Source of the DNA: Chlorocebus sabaeus
Lineage: Eukaryota > Chordata > Mammalia > Primates > Cercopithecidae
Length of the DNA: 64,000 nt
NCBI RefSeq assembly: GCF_047675955.1
Contig: NC_132923.1
Coordinates: 85,843,637 to 85,907,636, forward strand
Reading direction: 5' to 3'
A model generated the notes under the pieces. The model saw nothing but the letters and a program-made list of their open reading frames with translations. It did no database searches and had not been told where the DNA came from. Every line of letters begins with the position of its first letter. The first letter of the stretch is position 1. Below are positions 60,591 to 64,000 of the stretch, piece after piece. Both the position numbers and the translations under genes were made by a program.

Positions 60591-61381
60591 AACCAGTAAT
60601 GAGATTGCTGTATCATATAGTAGTTCTATTTTTAGTTTTTTGAGAAAGCGCGACACTGCTTTTTATACTGACTATACTAATTTATATTCCCACCAACAGT
60701 GTATGAGTTCCTTTTTTTCTGCATCCTTGCCAGGATTTGTTATTTTTTGTCTTTGATAATAGCCATTCTGACTGGGGTGAGATAATATTTGTTGGTGGCC
60801 ATTTCTGTGTCTTCTTTTGAGAAATGTCTGTTCAGATACTTCACCCACTTTGTAGTAATGGGATTTTTTTTTTTTTTTTTTTTGCTGCTGAGTTGTTTGA
60901 ATTCCTTGTGTATTCTGGTTGTTAGTTCTTTGTTAGTCAAATGATTTGTAAGTATTTTCCTATCTACAGGTTGTCTGTTAACTGTGTTGATTGTTTCTTT
61001 TGCTGTGGAGAAGCCTTTTAGTTTAGTACAGTCCCATTTGTCTGTTTTTGTTGTCTGCAGTTTTGTCCTGATGTGTTTTTGTCCTGACGTGTTTTCACCC
61101 AGCAGTTTTATAGTTTTGAGTCTTACGTTTAAGTCTTTAATCCATTTGGAGTTAATTTTTGTATATAGTGATAGATAGGGGTCTAGTTTCATTGCCCTGC
61201 ATATGGTCATCCATTTTTCTCAGCACGATTTATTGAAGAGACTGTTTTCCCAATGTGTATTCTTAGTACTTTTGCTGAATATCAGTTGGCTAAAAATATG
61301 TGGATTTATTAATATTTTTAATTTCAGGGTTCTCTGTTCTGTTGGTCTATGTATCTGTTTTGTTTGTTTGTTTCATTTTGT

Positions 61382-61669
61382 TTTTTGAGATGGAGTTTCA
61401 TTCTTGTCACCCAGGCTAGAGTGCAGTGGCACGATCTCAGCTCACTGCAACCTTTGTCTCCTGAGTTCAAGTAATTCACCTTCCTCAGCCTCCGGAGTAG
61501 CTGTGATTACAGGCGCCCACCACCACACCCAGCTAATTTTTGTATTTTTTGGAGAGACAGGGTTTCATCATGTTGGCCAGGCTGGTCTTGAACTCCTGAA
61601 CTCAGGTGATCTACCCACCTCAGCCTCCCAAAGTGCTGGGATTACAGGCGTGAGCCACTGTGCCTGACC
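61382..61669 (-). repeat. Alu element in L1
   Basis: Minus-strand AluS-like, after a GTTT run, ending TGTGCCTGACC. Confidence 0.92.
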
Positions 61670-62946
61670 TATGTATCTTTTATTTTACCAATACCGTACT
61701 GTTTCGGTTACTGTAGCTCTGTTGTATATTTTGAGGTCAGCTTTGTTCTTTTTTCTGATTATTACTTTGGCTATTCAGGGTCTATTGTGCTTCTATGTGA
61801 ACTTTAAGGTTGCTTTTTCTATTTCTGTAAAGAATGTCCTTGGTATTTTATGGAGATTATGCTGTATCTGTAGATTACTTTGGATAGTATGGTCATTTTA
61901 ACAATATTAGTTCTGCTAATCAATGAGTATGGGATACCTTTGTTTGTGTTCTCTTCAATTTCTTTCATTAGTGTTTTGTAATTTTCATTGCAGAGGTCTT
62001 TTATATTCTTGGTTAAATTGATTCCTAGGTGGTGGTGGTGGTTGTTTTAATAGCTATTATAAATGGGATGGATTGGTTTCTTGATTTTTTTTTTTAAATT
62101 GTTCATTTTTGGTGTATAGAAGTACTGCTCATTTTAGTTTGTTTATTTTGTGTCTTGTAACTTCGCTGAGTTTATCAGTTCTAAAAGTTTTTTGGTGCAG
62201 TATTAGGTTTTTCTATATCTAAGATCATGTTATCTGCAAACAAGAATGATTTGACTTCTTCCTTTCCAATTTGGATGCCTTTTACTTCTTCTCTTGTCTG
62301 GTTGTTATAGCTAAGACTTTTAGTACTATGTTGAATAACAGTGGTGAAAGTGTGCATCTTTGTCATGTTCCAGATATTAAAGTGTTTCAGTTTCTCCCCA
62401 TTCAGTATGATGATAGCTGTGGGTATGTCATATATGGCTTTTATTACATTGAGATATGTTTCTTCGATACTCAGTTGGGAGTTTTTATCAGAAATGGATG
62501 TTGAATTTTATTGAATGCTGTTTCAATGTCTATTTAAATGAAAATATGATTCTGGTTCTTGATTCTGTTAGTGTGATGTACTGTATTTATTGATTTGTGC
62601 ATGTTGGGCCATCTTTGCATTCCTGGCAGAAATCCAGCTTATGGTAAGTGATCTTTTTAATGTGCCATTGATTTCGGTTTGCTAGTATTTTGCTGAGGAT
62701 TTTCGAATCTATGTTCATCAGGGTTATTGACCTGTAGTTTTCTTTTTTTGTTGTGTTCTTGCCTGGTTTTGATATCAGGGTAATGCTGTCTCATAGAAGG
62801 AATGAAGAAGAATTCCCTTCTTTTTAATTTTTTGAATATTTGAGAAGAATTGGTGCTAGTTTTTCTTAAGAGTTTGTAGAATTCAGCAGTGAAGCTATCT
62901 GGTCCCGGGCTTCTCTTTTTTGGGAGTTTTTGTTTGTTTTTGTGTT

Positions 62947-63231
62947 TTTTTAAAGACACAAGGTCTACCCTGTCACCCAGGCTGGAATGCAGTGGTATTA
63001 TCATAGCTTACTGCAGCCTCAAACTCCTAGAGTCAAGGGATCCTCCTGCCTGAGGCTCCCAAGTAGATAGGGCTACAGGTGTTGCCTGGCTAAATTTTTT
63101 TTGGAATATTTTTTGTAGTGATGGATTTTTCTATGTTACCCAGGCTGGTCACCACCTCCTGGGCTCAAGCAATCCTTCACCTCAGCCTCTCAAAGCACTG
63201 AGATTATAGGTGTGAGTTACTGCACTTAGCC
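62947..63231 (-). repeat. Alu element in L1
   Basis: Minus-strand, strongly diverged AluJ-like, ending GCACTTAGCC. Confidence 0.88.
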
Positions 63232-63530
63232 TTAGGAGACTTTATTACTGATTCAATCTTGTTGCTCATTATGGGTGTGTTCAGGTTTTCTATTTCTTTA
63301 TGGTTCAATCTTGGTAGTTATCTGTATCTAGAAATTTACCCATTTACTCTGTGTTTTCCAGTTTGTTGGTATATAGCTGTTCACAATAACCTGCGATGAT
63401 CTTTTGTGTTTCTTTGGTATCAGTTACGATGACTTCATTTTCATTTCTGAATTTTTTTTGTTAGTCTCATGAGTAGTTTATTGATCTTTTTTATCTTTTC
63501 AAAAAAACAACATTAGTTGATCTTTTGTCT

Positions 63531-63831
63531 TTTTTTTTTTTTTTTTTTTGAGGCAGATTCTCGCACTGTTGCCTGGGCTGGAGTGCAGTGGCGTCATCTC
63601 GGCTCACTGCAACCTCCATCTCCTGGGTTCAAGTGATTCTCCTGCCTCAGCCCCCCCAAGTAGCTGGGATTATAGGTGTGCACCAACACACCCGGATAAT
63701 TTTGTATTTTTAGTAGAGACGGGGTTTCACCATGTTGGTCAGGCTGGTCTCAAACTCCTGACCTCAGGTGATCCACCCTCCTCGGCTTCCCAAAGTGCTG
63801 GGATTACAGGCATGAGCCACTGCGACCCAGC
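63531..63831 (-). repeat. Alu element
   Basis: Minus-strand Alu after a long T-run, ending CACTGCGACCCAGC. Confidence 0.92.
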
Positions 63832-63884
63832 TTAGTTTGGTGGTTTTCTTTTCTTTTCTTTTTCTTTCTTTCTTTCTTTTTTTT

Positions 63885-64000
63885 TTTGAGGTGGAGTCTT
63901 GCTCTGTTGCCCAGGCTAGAGTGCAATGGCGTGATCTTGGTTCATCGCAACCTCCGTCTCCCAGGTTCAAGCGTTTCTCCTGCCTCAGCCTCCCTAGTAG
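63885..64000 (-). repeat. Alu element, cut by the window end
   Basis: Minus-strand Alu starting after a CTTT-rich tract (63848-63885). Only the first 116 bp are inside the window. Confidence 0.9.

Larger units (their letters stand above)
59305..63530 (-). mobile_element. Long antisense L1, interrupted by four Alus
   Basis: The minus strand gives an L1 3'UTR (59305-59800) and then ORF2 in reverse, with a recognisable C-terminal piece (MKLDPYLSLYTKINSKWIKD, in 61210-60740) and RT-region fragments farther right (about 62180-62900). Alus at 59805, 60284, 61382 and 62947 split it. Stops and shifts show it is inactive. It lies antisense to FAF1. Confidence 0.85.
28284..64000 (+). other. FAF1: FAF1 intron 1 (partial)
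   Basis: Everything after the exon 1 donor is intronic as far as can be judged. It is dominated by interspersed repeats, listed separately. No further FAF1 exon was recognised. Confidence 0.85.

Noticed and set aside
60740..61210. 156-codon minus-strand frame
   Set aside because: A piece of L1 ORF2 in an inactive copy, not a separate gene.
28284..64000. Search for FAF1 exon 2
   Set aside because: No segment with splice sites and the expected continuation of the UBA domain was found; the known first intron is much longer than this interval.
1..64000. CRISPR arrays, tRNA or rRNA genes, bacterial operons
   Set aside because: No spaced direct-repeat array, no cloverleaf with A/B boxes outside Alu-type sequence, and the DNA is plainly mammalian.

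Overview
This window is nuclear DNA from a primate. Alu, L1, MaLR/THE1, MIR, L2 and hAT repeats are interspersed throughout, genes carry GT-AG introns, and promoters sit in CpG islands. The AluY at 60284-60590 carries several bases typical of the youngest Old World monkey Alus rather than human ones, so I infer a cercopithecid (macaque, baboon or guenon type). That species call is inference. The locus matches human 1p32.3, shown in reverse orientation.

Two protein-coding genes lie head to head, with start codons about 10.6 kb apart. CDKN2C (p18INK4c, a CDK4/6 inhibitor) is on the minus strand and complete: a long 5'UTR exon (about 19300-18107), a short exon with the start codon (17648-17509) and a final exon (14109 to about 13360). 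The spliced frame encodes 168 residues with five ankyrin repeats. FAF1 (Fas-associated factor 1) is on the plus strand. Only its promoter, 5'UTR and first coding exon (28239-28283, 15 codons) are here; 28284 to the window end is its intron 1.

Layout: 1-2976, Alus, an L1 piece and an MLT1-like LTR; 2977-9400, AT-rich DNA with only ancient repeats; 9560-10450, a CpG island with no assigned gene; 10451-13360, CDKN2C downstream flank; 13360-19300, CDKN2C; 19300-19990, its CpG-island promoter; 19990-27480, intergenic with Alus; 27480-28380, FAF1 CpG island and exon 1; 28284-64000, repeat-dense FAF1 intron 1. The intron holds an internally deleted class I-like endogenous retrovirus (39.6-44.07 kb), an L1 ORF2 fragment (46.77-48.12 kb), a full-length THE1 element with matching 5-bp target duplications inside an older L1 (52.3-54.9 kb), and a long antisense L1 from 59.3 kb to about 63.5 kb, just before two Alus at the window end.

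I see no new gene system. The points most worth checking are the unassigned CpG island downstream of CDKN2C, the upstream reading frames in the long CDKN2C leader, the poly(A)-like hexamer overlapping the CDKN2C stop codon, the strong G-over-C skew just inside FAF1 intron 1, and the roughly 19-kb stretch around CDKN2C without Alus.
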